Shown here one piece after another: positions 15,582 through 24,832 of a DNA stretch of 35,204 bases. The translations under genes and the position numbers were made by a program. The notes under the pieces were generated by a model, which worked only from the letters and a program-made list of their open reading frames with translations, made no database searches and was not told the origin of the DNA. Source of the DNA: Spirochaetota bacterium (lineage in GTDB: Bacteria; Spirochaetota; UBA4802; UBA5550); assembly GCA_016929135.1 (NCBI GenBank), contig JAFGJK010000128.1, positions 1-35,204 of the forward strand, read 5' to 3'. Position 1 is the first letter of the stretch, and every line of letters starts with the position of its first letter.

Positions 15582-16907
15582 CTACAGAAGGTCCGAGGCG
15601 AGCTCCGCCAGGTGGGAGCGCTCCCCCTTCTCAAGGGTGATATGGGCGTAAAGATTCTGTCCCTTCATCTTGTCGATAAGATAGGTGAGCCCGTTGGAGC
15701 GGGAGTCGAGGTAGGGGGTGTCGATCTGATACGGGTCGCCGGTGAAGACGATCTTGGTCCCCTCGCCGGCCCTGGTGATGATGGTCTTCACCTCGTGGGG
15801 CGTCAGATTCTGCGCCTCGTCCACGATGAAGTACACCTTGGAGAGGCTCCTCCCGCGGATGTAGGCAAGGGCCATGATGTGCAGCTTGCCGTTGCTGACC
15901 AGCTCTGAGATGCGGCGGAACTCCTGCGAGTCCTCCTCGAACTGGTTCTTGATCACCGAGAGGTTGTCGAAGAGGGGCTGCATGTAGGGATCGATCTTTT
16001 CCTTGATGTCGCCCGGAAGAAATCCTATATCGCGGTTCGAGAGGGGGATCACCGGCCGTGCCAGGAGTATCTGCTTGTACTCCTTCCGCTTCTCCAGCGC
16101 CGCCGCCAGCGCCATGAGGGTCTTGCCGGTGCCGGCCTTGCCGGAGAGGGTCACCAGGCTGATGGCCGGGTTCATCAGCGCGTCCAGCGAGAAGGTCTGC
16201 TCGGCGTTTTTCGGCTGGATCCCGTAGGCGCGGCGCTTTTCCACGATCCTGAGCGAGTCGCTCTCCCTCGTGTAGGTGGTCAGGGCGCTCTTGGTGCCGT
16301 TCCTCATGATGAAGTACTGGTTCGGGTAGGGTGAGAGGTCCTGTCCCATGTCTTCCAGCGGCACTGTCCCCTCCCTGTAGAGCCGGTCGATTAAGCGCTC
16401 GTCCATCCCCTCGACGATGTTCTTGCCGGTGTAGAGCTCGTCGATGTCCTTGATCTTCCCTGTCTCGTAGTCCTCCGCCATCAGGCCGATGCTCTTGGCC
16501 TTCATCCTCAGGTTGATGTCCTTGGATACCAGGAAGACGTTCCCCTTGCCGTACTCCTTGGCCAGGTTGTAGGCCAGGGAGAGGATCCGGTGGTCCGGAC
16601 TGTCCTCCCAGAAGATGCTGTGCAGGTACTCGTCCTTGCGGATGTTGGTGTTCACGACGAGGAAGCCCCCGGAGTTCAGGCGCACCCCCTCGCTCAGAAG
16701 GCGGTCGCCGATAAGGCTGTCCAGCTCCCTGGTGAACTCGCGGGCGTTGTAGTTGATCATCTCGTGGCCGCGCTTGAAGCGGTCGATCTCTTCCAGGAGG
16801 GTTATGGGGATGACGACATTATGCTCCTGGAACGAATAGATGCATCGGTAATCGTAGAGGACAACGTTGGTGTCGAGAACGAAGATTTTTTTTCCGCCGG
16901 GAAACAT
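15582..16907 (-). CDS. PhoH-family protein with N-terminal PIN domain (PhoH2/YlaK type)
   Basis: A 441-aa two-domain protein. An N-terminal PIN RNase domain (about 1-140) shows FVLDTNVVLYD with D12, and the acidic PITLLEEIDRFK. A C-terminal PhoH ATPase has Walker A GKAGTGKT (256-263) and Walker B VDEAQ (362-366), then VFTGDPYQID. Such PIN-PhoH proteins act as ATP-dependent RNA helicase-RNases. I set the start at ATG 16907 (MFPGGKKIFVLDTN). The frame is open to 16952, but only by a TTG start. An A-T rich palindrome upstream (16955-16969) may be its promoter or operator. It is not in a tight operon. Confidence 0.93.
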   Translation of the reverse strand: MFPGGKKIFVLDTNVVLYDYRCIYSFQEHNVVIPITLLEEIDRFKRGHEMINYNAREFTRELDSLIGDRLLSEGVRLNSGGFLVVNTNIRKDEYLHSIFWEDSPDHRILSLAYNLAKEYGKGNVFLVSKDINLRMKAKSIGLMAEDYETGKIKDIDELYTGKNIVEGMDERLIDRLYREGTVPLEDMGQDLSPYPNQYFIMRNGTKSALTTYTRESDSLRIVEKRRAYGIQPKNAEQTFSLDALMNPAISLVTLSGKAGTGKTLMALAAALEKRKEYKQILLARPVIPLSNRDIGFLPGDIKEKIDPYMQPLFDNLSVIKNQFEEDSQEFRRISELVSNGKLHIMALAYIRGRSLSKVYFIVDEAQNLTPHEVKTIITRAGEGTKIVFTGDPYQIDTPYLDSRSNGLTYLIDKMKGQNLYAHITLEKGERSHLAELASDLL

Positions 16908-16954
16908 ACCTGTGGTTAAAGCAACGCACATCGGGGGATAAAAATCAAGCAAAT

Positions 16955-16969
16955 ATTATGAGACATAAT
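16955..16969. promoter_or_regulatory. Palindrome upstream of the PhoH-family gene
   Basis: ATTATG, AGA, CATAAT is a perfect inverted repeat in an AT-rich pocket that starts 47 bp upstream of the gene's ATG. On the minus strand its end, CATAAT, could double as a -10 box, though I find no good -35. The regulator is unknown. Confidence 0.35.
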
Positions 16970-17013
16970 TTTTTTTGTGCCGTCCCCCGCTTCGTACCCC
17001 CCCGGGGTCCGGC

Positions 17014-17037
17014 AGACCGGGACGGTCCCCGGTTACA
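17014..17037 (-). terminator. Hairpin at the end of the acyl-CoA synthetase gene
   Basis: On the minus strand, starting at the stop codon region, ACCGGG, GACCGT, CCCGGT forms a 6-bp GC-rich stem. No clean T-run follows, so it is a doubtful intrinsic terminator, perhaps only a 3' stabiliser. The rest of the 125-bp gap before the PhoH-family gene holds only the AT-rich pocket. Confidence 0.3.
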
Positions 17038-18871
17038 CCAGGAGCCCCTCGCGGCCGTTGGAGACGAATCTGTTCCTGATCTCAACAAACCGCTCCCCTG
17101 TCAGTTTACGGTAGGTGCGGTCGCCCCGCTCGCGGAAATAGATAGTCATATTGGGATTCCTTTCCACGTTGAAGTGCTCCCTTTTATACGGGCGGACGAT
17201 GATCTTCTGCGTGTCGTTGACGGTGAAGGTGTCGACAATGCGGATGTAATCGGGCATCCACTTGGGATCCATACCCCCCGATTCCTGCTGCCGTACCAGC
17301 CAGTGGTGCGTCTCTCCCGGATCGAAGGCCCGGTCCTGCTTCATCTGGATCGCTATCATCACGTGCTCGTCAGCCACGGGGGAGGGGACTCCGTATGCGA
17401 CGGCGGAGTCAACGCCGTGAATGCCCAGGGCGTAGTGCAGGACGTTCTCTGCGGAAAAGTTTTCACCGTCCTTGCGGATCCAGTCGTCGGTCCTGCCGTT
17501 GAAGTACAGGTAGCGGATGCCCTTGATGACGCGAACATGGCCGAGATCGCCGGAGTGATAGATTCCGTGCCGGAACTTCTGGCCCGTGGCGTCCCTGTCG
17601 TCGAAATACCCGTCAAACCTCAGGTTGTCGCTCCCCACCTTCCTGCAGATCTCCCCGACCGCCTCGTCGTAGTTGCTGATACGGCCGGTCTCGTCCAGGG
17701 AGGCGGGAGGGCACTGGGCCCCCACCTCGTTCAGGATCACGATGTCCCTTGAGATTCTGCCGACGCATTCAATGGGATCCCCCGGCCTGTTCGCCGTGGT
17801 GATGACCGCCTCCGTGGAACCGTAGATCTCGAATATGTGATCCATGCCGAGATACCGCATCATCTTTCTGCGGTCTATCACTGAGGCCCCGTTGCCGTAG
17901 GCCGTCCTGAACCTGTTTTTCGGATGGCGGGCCAGGGCGCGTACGACGGCGTCGCCGCTTCCGTATTTCTTCTCCAGTGCGTCTATGATGTAATGGAGGG
18001 GCTGCCCCACGTAATTGAGGAACGTCACGCCGTGTTCCAGCATGTCCCCCTCGAAGGCGCTGGCGCTGAACTTCCTCTTCAGCACGAAGCTCCCGCCGGC
18101 GATGAGCTGCGGCAGTATGCCGATGTACCAGGCATTGGAATGGAACAGGGGCATTGAGATGTAGCCCCTGTCCCTCTTCTTCAGATGGACGGCGGACTGC
18201 ACGATGAATCCCGCACCGACGAACTTTATGTGCGTGCAGGGCACGCCCTTGGGGATCCCCGTGGTGCCGGAGGTGTAGATAACGATGACGGGGCTGAAGT
18301 TGTCGATGCGGGGGCGGTGGCGCCGGGAAACCTTCTGCGGCGATGCTTCCACAGAGGCTTCCAGTCCCTTGAATCCCTCCGTACCCGGACCGGTTACCGC
18401 TCCGGCACACAGGATCTCGTCCCTGCCGATGACGGACAGATTTTCCGCGATCCTTGCGATCTCATCGGCGGATGTATCGTTCACGATCAGCAGTGTAATC
18501 CGCGACTGCTCGATGACCCGTGCCAGCGTTTCGCCGCGAAACCCGGTGTTTATCGCAAAGAGCACCGAATTGCTCAGCCCTGCAGCCAGGGAGGCGAACA
18601 GGTATTCCGGCGTGTTCTCCATATACACCCCCAGGGCCAGCCGGTCCTTCGCGCCGAGCCTCCCCGCATCGATCCTCCTTTGCCGTTCGGCCAGGAAAAA
18701 GTCCGCGTACCTCTTCGCCTGTCGGAAGACCTCTCCGTAGGTGTATTCCCGCCCTTCAAAAATGAAGAGCACGCGGTTCCTTCGGATGAACAGCCAGCGG
18801 AGGGTCAGCAGAAGCATCGACCGAAAGTTAACGAACCACAGAAACCGCCGGATTATCGTCTTGAGATTCAT
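17033..18871 (-). CDS. AMP-forming acyl-CoA synthetase (FadD/FATP-like)
   Basis: A 612-aa ANL-superfamily enzyme that should activate a carboxylic acid, probably a fatty acid, to its acyl-CoA by way of acyl-AMP. The ATP-loop is YTSGTTGIPKG (199-209). Further motifs are YGSTEA (350-355), SGDLGH (440-445) and GRTDDWI (459-465). The catalytic C-terminal lysine is K556 in NDTQKIIVRPYKR. A short hydrophobic N-terminal stretch (about 5-30) may dock it on the membrane, as in FATP-type enzymes. I use the ATG at 18871 because GAGGAG stands just before it. The frame is open to 18916. It is 132 bp downstream of the FAH-family gene on the same strand. The chain length is unknown. Confidence 0.92.
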   Translation of the reverse strand: MNLKTIIRRFLWFVNFRSMLLLTLRWLFIRRNRVLFIFEGREYTYGEVFRQAKRYADFFLAERQRRIDAGRLGAKDRLALGVYMENTPEYLFASLAAGLSNSVLFAINTGFRGETLARVIEQSRITLLIVNDTSADEIARIAENLSVIGRDEILCAGAVTGPGTEGFKGLEASVEASPQKVSRRHRPRIDNFSPVIVIYTSGTTGIPKGVPCTHIKFVGAGFIVQSAVHLKKRDRGYISMPLFHSNAWYIGILPQLIAGGSFVLKRKFSASAFEGDMLEHGVTFLNYVGQPLHYIIDALEKKYGSGDAVVRALARHPKNRFRTAYGNGASVIDRRKMMRYLGMDHIFEIYGSTEAVITTANRPGDPIECVGRISRDIVILNEVGAQCPPASLDETGRISNYDEAVGEICRKVGSDNLRFDGYFDDRDATGQKFRHGIYHSGDLGHVRVIKGIRYLYFNGRTDDWIRKDGENFSAENVLHYALGIHGVDSAVAYGVPSPVADEHVMIAIQMKQDRAFDPGETHHWLVRQQESGGMDPKWMPDYIRIVDTFTVNDTQKIIVRPYKREHFNVERNPNMTIYFRERGDRTYRKLTGERFVEIRNRFVSNGREGLLV

Positions 18872-19003
18872 GGGCTCCTCAGGGAAGATATCATCAGCAT
18901 GCCCCTCTGATTTCAACCGTTTATTGTACTGGGAATTCGGAATGCCTCAGGGGCGCCGGCGGCCTGCTGTCAAGCGGTACGTCCGGCCGGGGATATCCGG
19001 CAT

Positions 19004-20023
19004 CTACGGGCGATGCCCGTAGTGCGCCTCCAGCTCCTCCCGGGCCCTCCATCGCGAAGGCTCCAGGGGCCCTATGGCGGCGGGGACCGCCTGCCGGAGG
19101 CTCCCTATGCCGTCGAAGGTTATGGTCACCAGGTCCCCCGGCCGGAGCCACAGGTCATGGTCGAGGCCGGTGCAGCCGGGGATAGTTCCCATGCCCAGTA
19201 TCGTTCCGGGGCGCGGTGTGAAGATGGTATGGAGATAGTCGACGATTTCCCGGGGGCTCCTGGTGTATTCCGCGGTGGAGCCGCGCCAGGTATACCTGTC
19301 CCCCACCGTGACTGTCACGGCGAGAGAGAGGGGCGCAGCGATTTCATCGGCGGTGACCAGGCAGGGGCCAAGGCCGTTGCTCCGGCTGAAGTCCTTGCTC
19401 CGTGCGGGTCCGGTTCCCATCATCTCCGGCATCTGGACGTCCCGGGCGGAGATGTCGTTGAAGATGAGGTAGCCTGCTATGGGCTGCTGTGTAGTTCCCG
19501 TCACCACCCCCAGTTCCGGCTCGATATCGAGATAGGAGGTGAAGGGGGGCCACCAGACTGCGTCCAGGTCGCCGATGATCTCGTTGTGGTTGCACTTGTA
19601 GTAGGGGGGCGTCGAGGTTTCCGACATCCTGTCGATCCGCCTCCTGACGAAGGGGCCCAGGATGCGCCGGAGGAGCGGCCCGTACTCGTGGTCCAGCAGC
19701 GTCATGGCGGAATTCTTCAGGTGGCGGGGCGAGAGCCCGAAATCGAGGAGGGCGGGCGGCGCCAGCGGCGGGAGGAAGCGGAGTTGCCCGATGCCGTGCC
19801 TCTCCGAGTCGCCGAGCTCACCGATTCTCTTCACCGCGTGATCGAAGAGACGGCGGGCCGAGATCTCGCTCCCGGGCAGGTTTTTCAGGTACGAACCCAT
19901 GTCGGCCAGCTCGGGATTGGATTCCCCGGAAAGACGATTCAGGACGGTGAAGGGGACCGCGTGCCCCTCCATCACCACGCCGAAATGGGTCCTGCCGTCA
20001 GCCCTGTATGTCGCCAGCTTCAT
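19004..20023 (-). CDS. Fumarylacetoacetate hydrolase (FAH)-family enzyme
   Basis: A 339-aa FAH-fold protein, a family of C-C bond hydrolases, decarboxylases and hydratase/isomerases acting on dicarbonyl acids. The metal site is seen in YLDIEPELGVVTG (about 164-176, the E-x-E pair), with FNDISARDVQ and RSKDFSRSNGLGPCLVT as the following conserved stretches. GTILGMGTIPGCTG is the usual C-terminal active-site loop. The start is ATG 20023 with GGAGGTG 7 nt upstream. A GTG at 20032 is possible. It overlaps the upstream membrane-protein gene by 26 nt. It may act in aromatic or beta-diketone breakdown, as no haem or tyrosine genes are nearby. Confidence 0.9.
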   Translation of the reverse strand: MKLATYRADGRTHFGVVMEGHAVPFTVLNRLSGESNPELADMGSYLKNLPGSEISARRLFDHAVKRIGELGDSERHGIGQLRFLPPLAPPALLDFGLSPRHLKNSAMTLLDHEYGPLLRRILGPFVRRRIDRMSETSTPPYYKCNHNEIIGDLDAVWWPPFTSYLDIEPELGVVTGTTQQPIAGYLIFNDISARDVQMPEMMGTGPARSKDFSRSNGLGPCLVTADEIAAPLSLAVTVTVGDRYTWRGSTAEYTRSPREIVDYLHTIFTPRPGTILGMGTIPGCTGLDHDLWLRPGDLVTITFDGIGSLRQAVPAAIGPLEPSRWRAREELEAHYGHRP

Positions 20024-20558
20024 CGGTGCCACCTCCGCTCTTCACGATAGTCAATGCCCACAGCAGACAGATCGCCGCGATGCTCAACGCGGCGAGCGAC
20101 CATTTGGCGATGGAGGCGATCCCGCTCAACGCCACCCATGGCTGGACGACGCTTCCGCCCTGGTTCAGAAAGATGATATGGAAGATGTTTTCCGTACAAT
20201 CGCAGGTCCCGGCGAGAAGGGGGAGAGCCAGGAGCGCGCTGCGGCCCCTCGGAGCACCGCTCCTGTTGAGGACCAGGGCCATGGCGGACGCCAGAAAGAG
20301 CCCGTACCAGAACGGATGGAGGAAATCGAAATAGAAATGGAGGGCGTAACGGTCGATCAAGCCGTCCGCCCGCCATTCCCCGAAAACGGTGTGCAGGAGG
20401 GGTGCGGAGAGCGTCGTCTGGGCCGCGATGACCTTCCCCGCCCCCAGGGGGTGAAGGACGATCCCTATGATCGCCTGGGAGGCCAGGTAAAGGGCGCCGA
20501 AGGCCAGAACGCATCGACGGTTGCCCGTTTTTTCTCGTAATGCATCCAGCAGGTTCAT
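19998..20558 (-). CDS. Four-helix integral membrane protein, function unknown
   Basis: A 186-aa protein with about four hydrophobic segments (near 18-38, 75-100, 112-130 and 145-175) and an HFYFDFLHPFWYG motif between the first two. I do not recognise it. I chose ATG 20558 because GAGGAGGG stands a few nt upstream. The frame is open to 20585. The 3' end overlaps the FAH gene by 26 nt, so they are co-translated. The upstream MBL-fold gene ends 38 bp away on the same strand. Confidence 0.75.
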   Translation of the reverse strand: MNLLDALREKTGNRRCVLAFGALYLASQAIIGIVLHPLGAGKVIAAQTTLSAPLLHTVFGEWRADGLIDRYALHFYFDFLHPFWYGLFLASAMALVLNRSGAPRGRSALLALPLLAGTCDCTENIFHIIFLNQGGSVVQPWVALSGIASIAKWSLAALSIAAICLLWALTIVKSGGGTDEAGDIQG

Positions 20559-20595
20559 CAATCCCTCCTCTTCGCCATGCGGCATCGTTCTGCGA

Positions 20596-21657
20596 TCATC
20601 GGCCCTCTGCGCTCCGCTTCACGTGAATCCACATGCCGTCGGTACCGAACACGACGGGGCCGTTGAATTGGGTCTCGAATCCGTCGAAAAAGAGCCGTCT
20701 CATCAGGAGGTCCGGCAAAAGCGGCGAAAGGGGCGGGGAGATATGGGTGAATACGAGCCGCTTCACCCCGGCCGCCTGTGCCAGCGCCGCCGCCTCCCCG
20801 GCAGTGGTGTGGCTTTCCGTTGCCTGCGCCGCCATGGCGGCCAGGCGCTTCCGGCCGAGGGCCCGCAGGTGCAGGATCCCCGCCGCCGCAAGGTGCTTCG
20901 CCATGACCTCGTGGACCAGGACGTCGGCGCCCACGGCATGGCGGGCGAGATTGCCGCATCTCTTCGTGTCGCCGCTGATGACCGCCGACATGCCCCGGTA
21001 GTCGAAGCGGTAGCCGACGGCGGGGGCCGCCGGAGTGTGGTCCACCGTAAAAGCCGTTATGCGCAACTCTTCAGATTCCGCCACCACGGCGGAATCTCCG
21101 GGCGACGGCAGGTCGATCCGCCTCGCCTCCATGATTCCGGCGGCGGGGGGCATGTTCGCCTCCCCGTGATGGGCAATCCTGTACCGGCGGTCCTGGGCGT
21201 AGGCGGCGTTGAAGCCATCCACCACGCGCGCCACGCCCTCCGGTCCGTATACGGGCAGCGGCGTACGCCGCCCTTTTATCCAGCTGTTCGTACAGGCCTC
21301 GCCGAGACCGGCGATGTGATCGGAGTGGTAATGTGTGAGGAGGACCGCCCAGAGGCGTCCCTCGGGGAGCCCCTCATCGGCGATGGTGGCCCAGGATCCA
21401 GGCCCCGCGTCCACGAGGATGAACCGGCCGCCGGCGATGACCGCCGTACAGGCACCGGCGCGCCCCCTGGTCGCCAGGGGGGTGCCGGTGCCGCAGAGAA
21501 AAAGGTGCAGCCCCCCGTCGTTGAGGTAACGGCTGCCGGCTCCCTCGACCGCGCGGTTTACGGCGCGCTCGACAATGGTATCGGTGCATCCCATAAGCGC
21601 CGCACACGCGATCGTCCCGGCCGCGGCATGCTGTATGAGGCGGAATACCCTACCCAT
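20596..21657 (-). CDS. MBL-fold (arylsulfatase/RNase Z-type) hydrolase, predicted lipoprotein
   Basis: A 353-aa protein. An N-terminal hydrophobic stretch ends in AALMGC24, a lipobox-like site, so it is probably a lipoprotein outside the cytoplasm. The MBL domain has THYHSDH (108-114), FTVDHTPAAPAVGY, ISGDTKR, and a C-terminal FTHISP. ESHTTAGEAAALAQAAGVKR is typical of the arylsulfatase/RNase Z-like subfamily. A secreted location excludes tRNA processing, so hydrolysis of a sulfate or phosphate ester is more likely. The substrate is unknown. The ribosome site is weak. Confidence 0.87.
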   Translation of the reverse strand: MGRVFRLIQHAAAGTIACAALMGCTDTIVERAVNRAVEGAGSRYLNDGGLHLFLCGTGTPLATRGRAGACTAVIAGGRFILVDAGPGSWATIADEGLPEGRLWAVLLTHYHSDHIAGLGEACTNSWIKGRRTPLPVYGPEGVARVVDGFNAAYAQDRRYRIAHHGEANMPPAAGIMEARRIDLPSPGDSAVVAESEELRITAFTVDHTPAAPAVGYRFDYRGMSAVISGDTKRCGNLARHAVGADVLVHEVMAKHLAAAGILHLRALGRKRLAAMAAQATESHTTAGEAAALAQAAGVKRLVFTHISPPLSPLLPDLLMRRLFFDGFETQFNGPVVFGTDGMWIHVKRSAEGR

Positions 21658-21769
21658 GATTGATTTTCCCGTGCATGTTCCCCCCGCGGCTCACGATAAC
21701 TGCATCGATCAGCAGATCCCCCCTTTCACTGGACATTCGAGTTCATGACATCCCCGTTGAGATGCAGGG

Positions 21770-23326
21770 CTAGTCCTTTATGAAGTTGATCGCCACTTCC
21801 AGATTCTCGGACATGCTCGAAATCCTGCCTGAATTCAGGGAGATTGTATCGGATTCGGCTACCATCCCCTGTGTGGTCGCGTTGATCTCGGCGATCGATT
21901 TCGAGATCTCGTCGAGGGCCATCTTCTGCTCCCCGATGGATGAGGTGATCTCGCTGGACTTCATCTTCACCTTGTCAGACTGGGCGTTCACCGCGGCGTT
22001 CACGTCGGCCTGCTTCTGTACGTACTCGAAAATCCTCTCCATGCCTCCCGCGATGGAGTTGACGCTGTCGATAACGGCGGTGATCTTCGAAGTCACATCC
22101 ATGATGTCCGCCATACCCCTGGTGACCTCGTCGTTGCTGGCCCGTATGAGGGTGTCGATGTCCTTGATGCTCGTGGCGGTCTGGTCCGCGAGCTTCGATA
22201 TCTCGTCTGCGACGACCGCGAAGCCTCTCCCCGCCTCGCCCGCCCGGGCCGCCTCGATGGCGGCGTTCAGAGAGAGCAGGTTTATCCTGTCCGAAATGTC
22301 GTCGATTATCCCGATGATATTCTTAATGTCCTGCGAGCTTTCCACGATCTTCCCGAGACTGCTGTTCATTTTCTGAAGCGACTGCTCTCCCGCCTTCGCC
22401 TCGGCCGCGGTATTGGTGGTCTGCGTGAGCGTGGTCCGGGCGATCTGGCCCACCTCGGTGATGATGGAGGACAGTTCGAGCATATTCGAAATGAGAAGAT
22501 CCATGCCGCGGGTCTGTTCACGCGAGCCCTGATCCATGGAATCCATGCCCGCCGATATCTCTTCCATGGCCGAGGTGATCTCCTCCACCGAGGCGGCCTG
22601 TGTATGAGAGGTCTCGGAGAAGGTGACTGAGGTATCGTAGAGGTTCTTTGACATCTCCGCCAGCTGCCCCGAGGTGTCCCGGGCGGACTTGAAGAGGCGG
22701 TCGATGATATCGATCTGTTCCTCGTTTTTCTTGAATTCGTTTCTCAACTTTCTGAGGGCGGACCTGAATATCCCCGAGATGAGCTGGCTGAGAATTGTGA
22801 TGACGATGATGGAAACGCTGAAGTGTATTACGCCCCAGGTGGCGATCTGGAGTCCGGCGGGATCCAGATTGTCCCTGATCAGCAGATATATCACGATATT
22901 GTTTATGAAAAAGAAGGTGCTGAAACCGATGACCCATCTCATTTTGCAAAAGAGGGTGCTCATCACGACAAGAGCCATAAAATAATAGAATGTGGACGAG
23001 TATATCGTCTGGGGAGCCCTTACGATGCGGGCGTAGGCGCCCGCCGCGAGGACCAGTACGAATACGCAGGATACAATGTTCGCGGTAACGCTGTAATACC
23101 CTTTCTTCAATATATACAGTGATATCAACGAGATTATGCATAATCCGCTCGCCACCGGTCCCGTGGTTCTTGCCGACTCGGGATAGAGCAGGAAGACCAG
23201 CACTAAAAGAAGAGAGGTCACCACGCTTATTGACAGGCAAAACACGAACAGCGCCTTGGCAAGCCGCTGCTTTAAAAACGACGCGTCCTTGTAGCGGACC
23301 AGAAATGCGTTCATGAAATTTTTCAT
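21770..23326 (-). CDS. Methyl-accepting chemotaxis protein with six-helix membrane sensor
   Basis: A 518-aa chemoreceptor, paralogue of the one at 13808-15355. Six N-terminal membrane helices in the first 190 residues, no periplasmic domain and no clear HAMP are followed by a coiled coil. The kinase-control tip is [20 protein letters not shown], then [20 protein letters not shown]. The ATG at 23326 has GGGAG about 10 nt upstream. A second ATG lies at 23314. It stands alone on the minus strand, with 112 bp to the next gene and a long non-coding stretch upstream. Confidence 0.93.
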   Translation of the reverse strand: MKNFMNAFLVRYKDASFLKQRLAKALFVFCLSISVVTSLLLVLVFLLYPESARTTGPVASGLCIISLISLYILKKGYYSVTANIVSCVFVLVLAAGAYARIVRAPQTIYSSTFYYFMALVVMSTLFCKMRWVIGFSTFFFINNIVIYLLIRDNLDPAGLQIATWGVIHFSVSIIVITILSQLISGIFRSALRKLRNEFKKNEEQIDIIDRLFKSARDTSGQLAEMSKNLYDTSVTFSETSHTQAASVEEITSAMEEISAGMDSMDQGSREQTRGMDLLISNMLELSSIITEVGQIARTTLTQTTNTAAEAKAGEQSLQKMNSSLGKIVESSQDIKNIIGIIDDISDRINLLSLNAAIEAARAGEAGRGFAVVADEISKLADQTATSIKDIDTLIRASNDEVTRGMADIMDVTSKITAVIDSVNSIAGGMERIFEYVQKQADVNAAVNAQSDKVKMKSSEITSSIGEQKMALDEISKSIAEINATTQGMVAESDTISLNSGRISSMSENLEVAINFIKD

Positions 23327-23890
23327 CGGTGTGTATCTCCCTTCACATTCATGCTGCCCGATGCCCCGATATCATTCCCTGCACCGGGATCCCTCCTCAG
23401 GGGCGCCCTGTATAAGTCCGATGTTTAGCTGCTCTGCTCCGCCATTCCTAGGCGTTGAATCTACGGAAGAGCGGGTACACCGCTACCCATCATGGCCACT
23501 CAAGCTTCTCGGCGTATTCCATGCGATGAAAGGGTAAGGCATACTATATATTTAAGTGCATGGATTCGGCGAGCGTCGTTTTTTGAGATACTACCCCAGA
23601 GAGGGACGGGTAGCAAGCGAAAAAGAGTATACGGGCAGCACTTTCTGTGGTGTGTGGGACTGTCTTCCCCAGTTCGCCATAATGAAGAGATGTACTGTAC
23701 ATACGAAGCGGTACTGTATGCTTTTTTTGCCGACCAGGGAATGGGCGCACCGTCAGGCCGACCGCGCCTGCGATCCGCCGGTTTCATCGCCCCTGCGGCT
23801 AAAAAAAAGTGTGGCATCATGAAGCCGCGGCGTGGTACCCTGCCGACGAAGGGGGATCCTCATGACAGGTCATCGGTGCCAGGAGGCTGT
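23327..23890. other. Long intergenic region without a convincing gene
   Basis: This 564-bp gap between divergent genes is visibly richer in A-T than its surroundings (for example TATATATTTAAG near 23547). A plus-strand frame is open from 23492 through the small gene that follows, but its first 130 codons lack coding character and have no ribosome site. It should hold the promoters of both flanking genes. A GTACTGTA-like word repeats near 23690 and 23710. I can name no specific sites. Confidence 0.4.
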
Positions 23891-24262
23891 GTGACATTCA
23901 AAAGGTGCTCGAAGTGCCAGCAGGCCTGGCAGACCAGGGAGGAGTTCCTCGAGGACCCGGCCGTGGTTCTCGTGGGCTACCAGACAAATTTCGGGGAGCT
24001 CCAGCTGGGATTCCTCCTGTTCAACCATGACTGCCGCACCACCATCGCCCTGGAGGCCGGGATCTTTACCGATCTCTACGACGGGCCGGTCTACACCGAG
24101 CGCCGCACCGGTTGCGAGGAGTGCCCCGGCTACTGCCTCTACCAGTCGGAGCTCCGCTCATGCCCGGCGGCATGCGAATGCGCCTATGTGCGCGAGGTGC
24201 TGCAGATCGTGATGAAGTGGCAGAAGCGGGACGGCTCGTCCGCGGCGCATAAAAAGGCTTGA
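23891..24262 (+). CDS. Small cysteine-rich protein, function unknown
   Basis: A 123-aa protein starting at GTG 23891, with AGGAGG at 23881-23886. The same frame runs open far upstream, but that part does not look coding. Cys residues are grouped: RCSKC (5-9), NHDC, then TGCEECPGYC and SCPAACEC, ten in all, suggesting bound zinc or an Fe-S centre. The middle (ELQLGFLLFNHDCRTTIALE) is beta-rich. Not recognised beyond a zinc-ribbon-like appearance. It stands alone between non-coding stretches. Confidence 0.65.
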   Translation: MTFKRCSKCQQAWQTREEFLEDPAVVLVGYQTNFGELQLGFLLFNHDCRTTIALEAGIFTDLYDGPVYTERRTGCEECPGYCLYQSELRSCPAACECAYVREVLQIVMKWQKRDGSSAAHKKA

Positions 24263-24343
24263 TTCCCACGGTTTCTGCGGCATCATAGAATCGTGCCGTT
24301 GAAATCCCGGAATCCGCTGTCTCTTTGTTAGTGGAGGGCCCGC

Positions 24344-24722
24344 ATGAAGGATACGCGAATCCCCGCAGGACCCGGGCCCCGTTACGGTACGGGGGCCCCC
24401 GGGCCGCGCCCGCATCGAGGTCCTGCTCCTCATGGCGCGGGAGATCGGAATCCGCGGGTTCTCGCCGCGGGGCATCACACGGGGGAGCCTCCCCCCCTGG
24501 AGGGGGGTGGCGGCGCTGCTCGCCCGGGCGCAGATCTATGAAAAATTCTATGGAGGCTGCATCTCCGTCATGGGGCCCCCGGAGCACTGGAAATCGGAGC
24601 TCCAGGAGGTGGTGAAGGAGGGGCGCGTGATCGCCGTGAAATGGGGTGCGGACGACAGTTGCCGGGTCGTCTACGAGGTGAGAAGGAAGGGCCTGCGCCA
24701 GTGGGCGCACAAGTGCTTGTAG
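24344..24722 (+). CDS. Small helical protein, possibly frameshifted
   Basis: The frame from ATG 24432 gives 96 aa (MAREIGIRGFSPRGITRGSL onwards) with a real look: a basic helical start, then EHWKSELQEVVKEGRVIAVK and a C-terminal strand-rich end. In that frame, coding-like sequence (RARIEVLLL) already begins before the ATG. An ATG at 24344 with GGAGG 7 nt upstream opens a different frame. A one-base change in the G5C5G3 tract around 24390-24402 would join them into one protein of about 125 aa. So either the gene starts at 24432 or it starts at 24344 and is frameshifted. Not recognised. Confidence 0.45.
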
Positions 24723-24832
24723 CGGCGTCCCTTTCCCGTCGCAGTCCGGCCTCGAGCCGGAGTTCACCGACATCGTCCACATGGGGACTGGCCGGATAGT
24801 GCACAATACAGAAGAACCTTCAGGAGGAGACC

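Noticed and set aside
23492..23890. Long N-terminal extension of the small Cys-rich protein
   Set aside because: The upstream frame lacks coding character, is A-T rich compared with real genes here, and has no ribosome site. The AGGAGG at 23881 points to GTG 23891.
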